Assembly (NCBI GenBank): GCA_963780045.1
Contig: CAVZZZ010000004.1
Span: forward strand, 186,001 to 250,000
Length of the DNA: 64,000 bases
Reading direction: 5' to 3'
Source of the DNA: JANXQG01 sp963780045
GTDB lineage: Bacteria > Planctomycetota > Planctomycetia > Pirellulales > Thermoguttaceae
The position numbers and the translations under genes were made by a program. Of this stretch, positions 47,597 through 55,360 are shown piece by piece. Each line of letters starts with the position of its first letter. Position 1 is the stretch's first letter. Below the pieces are notes generated by a model. The model had not been told where the DNA came from. It saw nothing but the letters and a program-made list of their open reading frames with translations, and searched no databases.

Positions 47597-48196
47597 TTAC
47601 GCGCTCTCTCTGGCCACCTTTCGCAGCACGCCGATGGCGCGGGCGATATGCTTGGTCACCGCGGCTTGGCCCAGGTCGAGCGCGTAAGCGATCTTCCGAG
47701 GCGAGAGATGGCGATAGAAACGCAGCCAGAGGATGGCGGCGTCTCGCGCGCTGACCGCGGCCACCAGCTCGGCGAAGCGGGCATCGCTGCCCGGCTCCTT
47801 CGGGCGGACCATGAGGGCCTCGATTTCGGGCCACTCGTCCTCGCTGCCGGGATCCTCCCGGAATTGGTGGAGGTCCCGCTTTTCCATCCGCCGGCGGTCG
47901 CGCATCTTTTCGCGAATGCAAATCATCGCCCAGCGGCGGAAGTCGCGGCTGCCGTCGTACTTCGGCACGAGCTTCACCAGCAACAGCAGCAGGGCGTCGC
48001 CGATGGCCGCGGCGCCTTCGCGAAGGCGATAGCGCTGGATGTAGCGCTGGGCGATCTGCTGCACCAGCGGCGTGTAGTGTTCGACCAGGCGGTCGCGCAA
48101 GGCCGTGTCGCCGCGCTTTTTCGCGTAGCAGGACCAAAGGTGGTCGAGCGTCTCTTGTTTTCGTTGTTTGGCAAGTTGCCGGGCTTCGGGGGACAT
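47597..48196 (-). CDS. Sigma-70 family RNA polymerase sigma factor
   Basis: 199 residues. Region 2 is recognisable in LRDRLVEHYTPLVQQIAQRY and FRRWAMICIREKMRDRRR; region 4 in RDAAILWLRFYRHLSPRKIA with HTH-like LGQAAVTKHIARAIGVLR. It is a compact group-3/4-like sigma factor. Its place in the phage-like cluster suggests it directs transcription of neighbouring genes. No frameshift. Confidence 0.82.
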   Translation of the reverse strand: MSPEARQLAKQRKQETLDHLWSCYAKKRGDTALRDRLVEHYTPLVQQIAQRYIQRYRLREGAAAIGDALLLLLVKLVPKYDGSRDFRRWAMICIREKMRDRRRMEKRDLHQFREDPGSEDEWPEIEALMVRPKEPGSDARFAELVAAVSARDAAILWLRFYRHLSPRKIAYALDLGQAAVTKHIARAIGVLRKVARESA

Positions 48197-48225
48197 GGGG
48201 GGGAGTTGGGTTAGGGGGTGGTGTG

Positions 48226-48302
48226 AAGTGTTCAGTTTTCAGTGTTCAGTGTTCAGCAGGACGCGGCCCAAACTGAACACTGAAAACTGAAAACTGAAAA
48301 CT
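48226..48302. repeat. Hairpin repeat, GTTCAGTTTTCAGT family, copy 3
   Basis: GTGTTCAGTTTTCAGTGTTCAG on the left and CTGAACACTGAAAACTGAAAAC on the right. Its right edge overlaps the TGA stop region of the next minus-strand gene. Confidence 0.9.
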
Positions 48303-48610
48303 CATTCGCTCACTTCCATCTGGCTCTCCGCGGCCGTCACCAGAGGCAGCAGGAGCTTCCGCAGGCGGTCGTGCAGGCCGTACTTCACGCGGTCGTGGAG
48401 CAGCTCGACGACGGCGGCGATCTCCGCGCGGTCGTCGGGCGGCAAGGGGGCGTCGGCCAGCCGCCGCAGCAGGCCGCGGCAGTGGTTCCGCACGTCGCCC
48501 GCCGCCCGTTCGCGGACGGCCCGGCGGACCAAAGCGAGCGTGCAGGCGAGGTCTTCCAGGCGGTCGAGCGGGCGGCAGAGAGCGTGGGTGGCGTGTTGGG
48601 GGTGTCGCAT
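48302..48610 (-). CDS. Small helical protein of unknown function (first gene of the phage-like cluster)
   Basis: About 102 residues from MRHPQHATHALC at 48610. Predicted all-helical (LDRLEDLACTLALVRRAVRERA, EIAAVVELLHDRVKYGLHDRLRKLL). A longer in-frame start at 48718 would translate a hairpin repeat (GAGSKEERPPCKAPRSLL), so I prefer 48610. No family recognised. Confidence 0.5.
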   Translation of the reverse strand: MRHPQHATHALCRPLDRLEDLACTLALVRRAVRERAAGDVRNHCRGLLRRLADAPLPPDDRAEIAAVVELLHDRVKYGLHDRLRKLLLPLVTAAESQMEVSE

Positions 48611-48625
48611 GGGGCGGTTTGGGGC

Positions 48626-48692
48626 TGGGAGCAGGGAGCGGGGAGCTTTGCAAGGTGGCCTTTCCTCCTTGCTCCCTGCTCCCCGCCCTGGG
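48626..48692. repeat. Hairpin repeat, GCAGGGAGC family
   Basis: GGGAGCAGGGAGCGGGGAGC against GCTCCCTGCTCCCCGCCC. Lies just upstream of the first gene of the minus-strand cluster, within its putative promoter. Confidence 0.85.
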
Positions 48693-49023
48693 ACGTTCAT
48701 CGTTCCCCCAGCATACACGCGTCCCGCAATCTGTCAACAGTTCTTAAGAGATGTTGCATGGAAGGCGGCGCAAGTCCTTGCGGGGCAAGGGTTTAGGCCT
48801 CTTGACATTTGTTTGCGAAAAGCTACACTGATAAGCGCCGCGTGTGCGCCGAAGCCGACGTAAGTCCTTATCCTGCTTGGGTTTGGAGATTTCCGGGCTA
48901 AAGCGCCGCCGCGGGCCGTTTTTGCTCGCGGGCGGAAAATTTTTCGCTTCGGCGAGGCAGATGGGAGATTTCCCGGTTTTTTGCATTTTTCCCCTGTTTT
49001 TTCCAGTAAAGGAGCCTTTTGTC
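48693..49023. other. Intergenic region between divergent genes
   Basis: About 330 bp. It contains a good plus-strand promoter (48802-48829) and no other recognised feature. CAAGTCCTTGCGG at 48772 and TAAGTCCTTATCC at 48861 are two short similar segments. Confidence 0.5.
48802..48829 (+). promoter_or_regulatory. Sigma-70 promoter TTGACA-16-TACACT
   Basis: Consensus -35 TTGACA (48802-48807), 16-bp spacer, TACACT (48824-48829). It faces the gene at 49024, about 195 bp downstream. Confidence 0.6.
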
Positions 49024-49388
49024 ATGGTGAACTTCCTCGGCCGCACCGATTCCAAACAGACGCACGACGCCGAATCGCTGCGGCACGCCGTCGTCACAAT
49101 CCGCAACCTCCTGGCCCCAGCCATCCGTCTGGCCGGCGACCCCGACGACCCCAGGAGCACGGGGGCCATGCAGGCCGCCGGCATCAAAAAGCTGGAGATT
49201 TACTACATCCAGAGCCTGGAAAGGGCGATGAAGGAGCTCAGCCGTTGGGGGGGTGCCTGCGAGAGCGCCTGGAACAAGCTGATCATCGACCAGGGCGCCG
49301 CTCACGGCGCCGCGCTATCCAAGCCAGGCGCAAGCACGTTGCCGCCAAGCCCGCCAAGAAAGCGGCCAAAAAGAAGAAAAAGCGATAG
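49024..49388 (+). CDS. Small protein with basic Lys-rich tail (frameshifted)
   Basis: About 121 residues. MVNFLGRTDSKQTHDAESL starts after AAAGGAG. The helical body (AESLRHAVVTIRNLL, GIKKLEIYYIQSLERAMKEL) is followed, after a frame change near 49313, by RKHVAAKPAKKAAKKKKKR. Such Lys/Ala tails resemble bacterial histone-H1-like proteins and would bind nucleic acid. An alternative without frame change reads through the hairpin at 49405 and looks artificial. Confidence 0.6.
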
Positions 49389-49404
49389 CGCCGCTGGATT
49401 CCGG

Positions 49405-49436
49405 CAACTTGAGGCGCAAGTTAGCGCCTCAAGTTG
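49405..49436 (+). terminator. Stem-loop after the Lys-rich gene
   Basis: A 12-bp perfect stem (CAACTTGAGGCG / CGCCTCAAGTTG) with an 8-nt loop, 17 bp after the stop. No T-run follows, so rho-independent action is uncertain. Confidence 0.4.
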
Positions 49437-49575
49437 GCCCGGGAAATGTGAAATGCCGGTTTGGCAATTCAAATCGACAAAGGTGGGCATGGAGCATCTT
49501 GAAATCACAGATTGCGATTTCAAGTTGGAGCCATCATTCGTTTAATTCGCGTGATTCGTGGTTTTTCTGCCGGGC

Positions 49576-51120
49576 ATGACTTCTCCGCCGCTTCCCGAGC
49601 GTTCCCCCGCGCGCGAGTTCCTCCTCGGCCGCGAGAACTACGAGCGCTGGCGGACGATGCCGTACGATCAAACCCGCATGGGCCTAGAGCGGATGCGGCG
49701 GCTGCTGGCGGAGCTCGGTTCGCCCGACGAAAACCTGCCGGTTATCCACGTCGCGGGCACCAAGGGCAAAGGCTCGACCGCGGCGATGGTCGCCGCTGCG
49801 CTGCTGGCGGCCGGCTACAGGACCGGACTGTTCACGTCGCCGCACGTGTTACGGATCGAAGAACGCATCCAAGTCGATGGCCGGTGCATCGCGCCGGAGG
49901 ATTTCGAAGCGCTGCTGGAGGAGGTTCGCCCGGCGGTGGAGCGAATGGATGAAGAAGGGGAGAAAGGGAGAGAGGGAGAAGGGGAGAATTGCGGTGTCTC
50001 CCCTTCTCCCTCTCTCCCTTTCTCCCTTTCTTGCCCGACTTTTTTTGAGATCATCACCGCGCTGGCCTTCCTCCACTTCACCCGGCAGAAAGTGGCGGCG
50101 GCAGTGATGGAGGTCGGGCTGGGCGGGCGGCTGGATGCCACGAACGTTTGCCGGCCGGTGGTTTCGGTCATCACCAGCATCAGCTTCGACCACACGCAGC
50201 AGTTGGGCAATACGCTGGCGGCGATCGCCGGGGAGAAGGCGGGCATCATCCGCCCCGGCGTGCCCGTGGTGAGCGGAGTGATCGAGCCGGAGCCGCGGGA
50301 CGTGATCCGCCGCGTCTGCCGCGAGCGCGGCGCGCCGCTCATGGAACTCGGCGTCGATTTCGATTTCAGCTACGAACCACCGCGGCACTTGGAACGCGCG
50401 GCGGCGGCGGGACGGTTGACGTGGTGGACGGCAAGAAAGGGAGAAAGGGAGAAAGGGAGAAGGGGAGAAGGGGAGACCCGCGATCTCTCCCTTTCTCCCC
50501 TTCTCCCTTTCTCCCTTTCCCTCAGTCTTCCCGGCCGGCACCAGGCGGCGAACGCGGCTACGGCGCTGACGGCGATTGAAGTATTGCGCATGGCGGGATG
50601 GGACATTCCCGATGCGGCGATTGAGACCGCGTTGGCCGGCCTGACTTGGCCGGCGCGGGTGGAAGTCGTCTCGCGGCGGCCGGTGGTGGTGGTCGACGCG
50701 GCACACAACGTGGCCTCGATGGAGGCATTGGTGGAAACGCTGCGGGAAAGCTTTGCCGTAAGCAGGCGGCTCTTGGTCTTCGGCACCACGCAAGACAAGG
50801 ACGTGAGGGGGATGTTGCGGGTGCTAGTGGCAAGGGGAGAAGGGGGAAGTGAGAAGGAGGAAGGGAGAAAGGAGTTTGATGCCGTGTTTTTCACGCGGTA
50901 TTCTGGCAGTTCGCGTTTCGTGCCGCCGGAGGACTTGCAACGCATCGCCAAAGAGTTGACCGGCCGCCGCTGGCCGGTCTTTAATGATTCGGCTGCGGCC
51001 TTGGCCGCCGCGCGCGCGATGGCCGCAGAGGACGATCTGATATGCGTGACCGGTTCGTTTTTCCTGGCCGCGGAGGTAAAGGGCATGGAGCAGGGTGCGG
51101 GGAGCAGGGGCCACCAATGA
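49576..51120 (+). CDS. folC: Folylpolyglutamate/dihydrofolate synthase with repeat-derived inserts
   Basis: Adds glutamate to folates. Start at 49576 (MTSPPLPERSP). Mur-ligase-type ATPase: VIHVAGTKGKGSTAAMVAA (P-loop, about 55-73), LFTSPHVLRIEERI, EVGLGGRLDATNV and ISFDHTQQLG, then DAAHNVASME in the C-terminal domain. Length 514 versus about 430 for the family. The excess comes from hairpin repeats in frame at 49951-50031, 50432-50520 and 50832-50873, plus a C-terminal tail (MEQGAGSRGHQ) from another repeat. All lie in loops between conserved blocks. No frameshift despite these. Confidence 0.88.
   Translation: MTSPPLPERSPAREFLLGRENYERWRTMPYDQTRMGLERMRRLLAELGSPDENLPVIHVAGTKGKGSTAAMVAAALLAAGYRTGLFTSPHVLRIEERIQVDGRCIAPEDFEALLEEVRPAVERMDEEGEKGREGEGENCGVSPSPSLPFSLSCPTFFEIITALAFLHFTRQKVAAAVMEVGLGGRLDATNVCRPVVSVITSISFDHTQQLGNTLAAIAGEKAGIIRPGVPVVSGVIEPEPRDVIRRVCRERGAPLMELGVDFDFSYEPPRHLERAAAAGRLTWWTARKGEREKGRRGEGETRDLSLSPLLPFSLSLSLPGRHQAANAATALTAIEVLRMAGWDIPDAAIETALAGLTWPARVEVVSRRPVVVVDAAHNVASMEALVETLRESFAVSRRLLVFGTTQDKDVRGMLRVLVARGEGGSEKEEGRKEFDAVFFTRYSGSSRFVPPEDLQRIAKELTGRRWPVFNDSAAALAAARAMAAEDDLICVTGSFFLAAEVKGMEQGAGSRGHQ
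49951..50031. repeat. In-frame purine/pyrimidine hairpin in folC, insert 1
   Basis: Left arm 49951-49987 (GAAGAAGGGGAGAAAGGG...) pairs with 49997-50031 with about 2 mismatches over 35 bp; the loop is ATTGCGGTG. Encodes EEGEKGREGEGE then SPSPSLPFSLS. Confidence 0.92.
50432..50520. repeat. In-frame purine/pyrimidine hairpin in folC, insert 2
   Basis: GCAAGAAAGGGAGAAAGGG... on the left, CTCTCCCTTTCTCCCC... on the right. Encodes RKGEREKGRRGEGETRD then LSLSPLLPFSLS. Confidence 0.92.
50832..50873. repeat. In-frame purine-only half repeat in folC, insert 3
   Basis: A single purine arm (AAGGGGAGAAGGGGGAAGTG...), without the pyrimidine partner. Encodes RGEGGSEKEEGRKE in a loop of the C-terminal domain. 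Confidence 0.75.
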
Positions 51121-51227
51121 ATCGGGCGGATCCGACCGATCCCTCCGACGAAAGCGCGGCAGACGCACATTGCTCGTTTCCGTTATACTAGAGCGTTGTA
51201 CTCCCTGCTCTCCGCTCCCCGCTCCAT
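51088..51227. repeat. GCAGGGAGC-type repeat spanning the folC end and the next start
   Basis: GAGCAGGGTGCGGGGAGCAGGGG (51088-51110) codes the folC C-terminal tail. The opposite arm CTCCCTGCTCTCCGCTCCCC ends in GCTCCAT and adjoins the start codon of the next gene at 51226. Confidence 0.8.
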
Positions 51228-52042
51228 GCTCGCCCACGTCCAAGTCTTCTGCTTCCTGGCCTGCTATGTCGTGGCGCTGCTGCTGGAAGTCTCGCGGCTG
51301 TGGTTCCGCAGTGGAGTTCGCCGGCCGGTTACGCTCGTGTTTATCGTGGCGGGCTGGATTGCGCATACGGCATTCCTTTACAACTCGGCAATGCAAGAGG
51401 GCGGGTCGCCGCTTTCGAGCTATCGCGACTGGATGCTGCTGGCGGCATGGGCGCTGGTGCTGGTTTACTTCTACCTCGCCTGCTTCCACCCGGCAACGCA
51501 TTTTGGCATCTTCTTCCTGCCGCTCGTGCTGGGCTTGGTGGTGCCGGCGTGGTTCATGGCGAAGGTGCCCTTCCCGCAGCCGGCGTCGAAAGTGCTGGGC
51601 TTGGTACACGGCGTTTCCATCCTGGCGGCAACGGTCACCGTGCTTTTCGGCTTCGCGGCGGGCATGATGTACTTGTGGCAGGCGCAGCGGCTGAAGCACA
51701 AGCGGCCGCCCGGCGCGGCGCGCGGCTGCCGAGCCTCGAATGGCTGCAAAGGTCCAACGCCCGCGCGCTGGTCGCCTCGATGCTGCTCACCGGGCTGGCG
51801 GTGGCGTCGGGCATTGCGCTGAACTGGCTGAACGCGCGGCAGTCGCGGCCGGGCCTGGGTCTGGGCGATCCGGTGGTCTTAGTAACGCTGGCGATGTTCG
51901 CGTGGCTCGTGCTGCACGTGATCATCGGCGCCTTTTACCGGCCGATTCGCCAGGGCGCAAGGTGGCCTATCTGACGCTGGTGAGCTTTTTCTTCCTGGTG
52001 ACCGCGCTGGTGCTGTTCGTGATGACGCGGCACAGCGGATAG
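51226..52042 (+). CDS. CcsA/ResC-like cytochrome c biogenesis protein (frameshifted)
   Basis: Haem-handling membrane protein of the System II type (TIGR03144-like). About 270 residues after correction. Eight or so membrane spans: VQVFCFLACYVVALLLEV, VTLVFIVAGWIAHTAFL, MLLAAWALVLVYFYLAC, FFLPLVLGLVVPAWFM, then HGVSILAATVTVLFGFAAG and later spans to FFFLVTALVLFVMTRHSG. Frame changes near 51720 and 51960. The start codon is the outer edge of a hairpin repeat. His in HGVSILAA fits a haem ligand. Confidence 0.75.
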
Positions 52043-52502
52043 GAATCTCGGACGTCAGATGCCAAATCCGAGCTTACCTCGTTTCATGCTTGCACCGGAT
52101 GCGCCCCCCATTTATAATCGCCCCCGTTGGGCAAGGCCTATTCGCCGTCTCGCGTGACCGCCGCGCGGCGGGACATTCGGCTAGGGAGGTTGAAAATGGC
52201 TAGAAATCGCTGGCTTGCGGTTCCTCTCGGGTGCTATCGGGCAGCAACAGTTATCAGGGCGGCACCTTCGTTGAAGGTCTGGCATCTCGGCCCTCTGCCG
52301 TCCGCGGATGCCGTCAGGATCAGTTGAAATAAATGCTTGACTCGAACTATGGGCGTGCGTACAATCCGGCTAACCTGTCCAATGCGATTCCTCCTCGGGC
52401 GGGAGGCTATCCTAGGGATGGCGCTTCGCAAGGCATTGATTGCGTCTACATCGGTTAGCATGTGCCGCTGGCGCAAGCAACTTTTTACCGGGGGGTTGGA
52501 TC
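52043..52502. other. Intergenic region with promoter, no recognised gene
   Basis: About 460 bp. A short ORF at 52195-52327 has no supporting feature. The main element is the sigma-70 promoter at 52337. Confidence 0.4.
52337..52365 (+). promoter_or_regulatory. Sigma-70 promoter TTGACT-17-TACAAT
   Basis: TTGACT (52337-52342), 17-bp spacer, TACAAT (52360-52365), upstream of the neprosin-domain gene. Confidence 0.65.
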
Positions 52503-53924
52503 GTGTGTCGCTGCAGCGAGAGCGCGGAAATTCTTGCCGCGGGCTTCTTAATCCTGTCCGTGCGCCGTCTTGCGCTTTTTGTCGCCGTGTTCTTGCTTTC
52601 GGCGGCCCTCGCGGCAACGGCAGCGCGCGGCCAAGGCTTTCTGTACGCCGGCGAGTGGGATTCGATTCCCACGACTGAAGCGTCGGTCAATCTTCCGATC
52701 AACGCTCAGACGGTCAGGTACGTGACCGTCAACGAGCATTCGCTTTTTGAGATGTCCATGTCCAACATGAGCGGCGCTACCGGCGACATTATCGAGATCG
52801 GCGTCAATACCGATATGGGCGTGAATGGCGACAGTAACCCGCATTGGTTCGTTTCGTCCTGGATAAACGGCAATTGGCAAGGGTATGATGCCGGCTCCGA
52901 TTTCGTCTCTCAAATCGGCGCCTTCTGGGCCACGCCGCTGACTTCATACGAGGGTACTTCACAGAATGTCGCTTTCCAGTATACCGGCGGCAACTGGTGG
53001 CTCTACATGAACGGCGCTGCCGCGGGTTACTTCCCAGGCTCCGAGTGGTCCGGCGCCTTCACCAAGTCTTCGGCCACGGAAGTCTTCGGGGAGGTTTACT
53101 GGGATGGGACGTTCTACCCGACGCTCAACGGCACCGTGTCCGGATACTCGTCGTCGGGCGGCGGCCAGCTCTACGTCATCGCAAACCAAGCCCCGTATGC
53201 TTTGTCCAAACAGTCCGCAACGGGTTTCACGTCCACGGGGCCCACCTCTCACTGGGCAACGGCCGGCAATGGAAACTGGAGTTCCTCCGCCAACTGGACG
53301 TATGGCGTACCGAACGTTGCCGGGGGCGGGGCCGCGCAAGCGCCGCGAGTTCCGCCGGCCTGACCGTCACCCTGAACATGCCCGTGTCGCTCGGCAGGCT
53401 GCAGCTTGGGAACTCCGGCATGGCCAGCCAGGGCTGCACGCTGATCGGCAGCGGGAGCAACACGTTGACCTTCAACAATGGCGGCAACGGAGCCACGGTC
53501 ACGGTGACCAGCGGCACGCATGCCATCGAATGCGCCGGTGGTTCTGGCAGGCAACCTGACGGTAACGACCAGCGGGGCGAATCCCTGGACGCTCAGCTTT
53601 GGCACGGCCGGCAGCATCGGCGGCGATTATTCGTTGACCATGAGCGGAACCGGCGGCACACTGATTCTCAGCGGCAGCAATACCTACTCCGGCGGGACCT
53701 TCGTCCTGGACGGCAGTTTGATCGCAAGCGACAACGAGGCGCTGGCCGACGGGTCGAGCTTGATCGTCGGCAGCGCCGCCTTGGCGGACTTCGCTCCCCT
53801 CTTGTCCGCGGACGCAAGTCCAACGGCCACAGTGCCGGAGCCTTCCGCGCTAGGGCTTGCGGCGGCGGGCATTGCCCTGGTGTTTGCCCGGCGCGTCGTG
53901 GGTCTCACGGGAAAGCCGTGCTGA
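52503..53924 (+). CDS. Neprosin-domain PEP-CTERM protein with PATR repeat (frameshifted)
   Basis: About 470 residues. GTG at 52503 after GGGGGG (an internal GTG at 52560 is possible). A signal segment (RRLALFVAVFLLSAALAA) precedes a neprosin-like (DUF239) glutamic-peptidase domain: EIGVNTDMGVNGDSNPHWFV, WINGNWQGY, NWWLYMNGAAAGYFP and EVFGEVYWDG. After frame changes near 53335 and 53525, an autotransporter-associated repeat (SGGTFVLDGSL) and a PEP-CTERM sorting signal (VPEPSALGLAAAGIALVFARR) follow. Predicted secreted or surface-sorted prolyl endopeptidase. Confidence 0.72.
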
Positions 53925-53929
53925 CCTGC

Positions 53930-53967
53930 AAACACGCCCTTCGCTGAGACTCAGGGACGTGCCACCC
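53930..53967. repeat. Half copy of the GGTGGCACGTCC / GCGAAGGGCGTG repeat
   Basis: CAAACACGCCCTTCGCTGAGACTCAGGGACGTGCCACCC, equal to the right half of the repeat at 43372-43453. It lies between convergent genes and cannot form the full hairpin. Confidence 0.7.
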
Positions 53968-53977
53968 GGTGCAGCGC

Positions 53978-54408
53978 CTATTTCGCCGCGGGCAGTTTGC
54001 TGCTGTCGGCCTTTTCGCTGGCGGGCAGCTTGCCGCTGGCGATCTTCTCGCCGAAGGTGGGCGACTTCTTGTCCTTGGGATCGGTATTCATCTTGGCAAC
54101 GGTATCCAGCGCCTTGTTGATTTTGTCCTTGTTCTTCTTGTCGGTCTTCTTTAGGAGCTTGGCTAGCTGCTTGCCGTAATCGTTGCGGTTCTTGCGATTA
54201 CTGCCGACGTGGCACGTCATGCAGCTCGCCTTGTCAAAGGCCTCGGCAAAGGCCTTGTCCTTGGGATCATCGCTGTCGGACTTGACGTACTTGGCCTTGA
54301 AGGCATCCTTGAACTCCTTGACGGCCAGCGCCGGCGAGGCGCAAGCGCGATGATGGCGAGGGCGGCCAAGGACGAGAAGGTCGAAGACAAAACGAAGCGC
54401 TTGCTCAT
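53978..54408 (-). CDS. Exported monohaem cytochrome c-like protein (frameshifted)
   Basis: About 143 residues. MSKRFVLSSTFSSLAALAII starts a signal peptide. After a frame change near 54340 the mature part continues SPALAVKEFKDAFKAKYVK. One haem site: ASCMTCHVG (CxxCH). The rest is Lys-rich with a conserved Asn/Tyr block (RKNRNDYGKQL). A distal Met ligand is not obvious. Likely a periplasmic electron carrier; partner unknown. Confidence 0.75.
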
Positions 54409-54514
54409 CGGAATCCCTTTTTTGGGGGGTTAACGGTGGGTTTTCAGGCAGGAGCTTATTATTACTAGTCCTGCGCGAAAACACAAGCGCTGCGAAAGAT
54501 TCCAGAAGAAGGGC

Positions 54515-54578
54515 TGTAGGGAACGCCCTTTGTGGCGTTCCACCGGAAGCGGAACGGCGCGGAGGCCGTTCCCTACAG
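54515..54578. repeat. Hairpin repeat, TGTAGGGAACGCC family
   Basis: TGTAGGGAACGCC against GGCCGTTCCCTACA with internal GGAACGGC units. It lies between two minus-strand genes. Confidence 0.75.
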
Positions 54579-54591
54579 GGTCCGCAGATCA

Positions 54592-55257
54592 TCAGCCCGG
54601 ATCGAGGCCGGAGTAGTCGATGCTGTTCGGCTTGCGGCCGTAGCGGTCGTGGGGATAGAAGTACTTGCCGATCTCGTCCGCCATGTGGCCGACGAATTGG
54701 TTGCGGAATTCGCCTTCGCCGATTTCCTGCGCCGGCTTCGGGCCCCAGCTCGGGTACTCCATCGGCATCGGCTCCTTGTGCCACTCGACGGATTTCGTGG
54801 CGACGTCGTAGACGTTGATCGACGCGCTAGCCTTTCCGTGGAAGAGCGTCTGCCCTTCGTGATAATTGAAGGATTCGACCTCGATGGACACGACCTTGTC
54901 CGCCTTGAGCTGTTTGCCGATTTCGATGGGATCTTCCAGACCTTTGTCGTCCACCAGCGCCGCGACCCGCTGCGGCGCGATGAGGCGGACGCTTTTGGCG
55001 TTGTCCTTCAGGCGCAGAGAAATCGCCTCCGCGAGCGACCGGGCCGCGCTGGAGTTGCTGAGATCGACCCTGTCGACCATCTTGCACACGACGACTACTT
55101 TCTTGCCCGACAAGCCTTCGTATTCCGCCGGCGTGTCGGTGCCCCAAATGAGCAAGGCGCCGGTTTGCAGGACCGTGCAGCCGGCCGCCGCGGCCGTGAG
55201 CAAGCCCAATGACGTTAACATGGCGGGCCAACCGAGTGGACAAGAGCGACGTTCCAT
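54592..55257 (-). CDS. Lipoprotein of unknown function
   Basis: 221 residues from the ATG at 55257, which follows AAGGAGGAATCACG. Signal peptide II with lipobox AAAAGC (Cys29). The mature part has alternating strands and helices (KKVVVVCKMVDRVDL, RSLAEAISLRLKDNAKSVRLI, ADKVVSIEVESFNYHEG), a layout of small secreted ligand-binding lipoproteins. Preceded by a GCAGGGAGC hairpin. Family not recognised. Confidence 0.72.
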   Translation of the reverse strand: MERRSCPLGWPAMLTSLGLLTAAAAGCTVLQTGALLIWGTDTPAEYEGLSGKKVVVVCKMVDRVDLSNSSAARSLAEAISLRLKDNAKSVRLIAPQRVAALVDDKGLEDPIEIGKQLKADKVVSIEVESFNYHEGQTLFHGKASASINVYDVATKSVEWHKEPMPMEYPSWGPKPAQEIGEGEFRNQFVGHMADEIGKYFYPHDRYGRKPNSIDYSGLDPG

Positions 55258-55276
55258 CGTGATTCCTCCTTGAGGC

Positions 55277-55360
55277 GTGGAGCAGGGAGCCTGGAGCAGG
55301 GAGCGGGAAGTTGGTTTTCCAACTCCGTGCTCGCGTGCTCCGTGCTCGCCACTCCCTGCT
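55277..55360. repeat. Hairpin repeat, GCAGGGAGC family
   Basis: GGAGCAGGGAGCCTGGAGCAGGGAGC and the answering CTCCGTGCTCGCCACTCCCTGC. Fills the gap between the lipoprotein and DUF2752 genes, ending at the DUF2752 stop. Confidence 0.8.

Noticed and set aside
46113..48302. Regularly spaced GTTCAGTTTTCAGT repeats as a CRISPR array
   Set aside because: The units are parts of hairpins in gene gaps, the intervening sequences are coding genes, and no cas gene is present.
52195..52327. Short ORF beginning ATGGCTAGAAATCGC
   Set aside because: No ribosome site, no family resemblance, and located upstream of a good promoter for the next gene.
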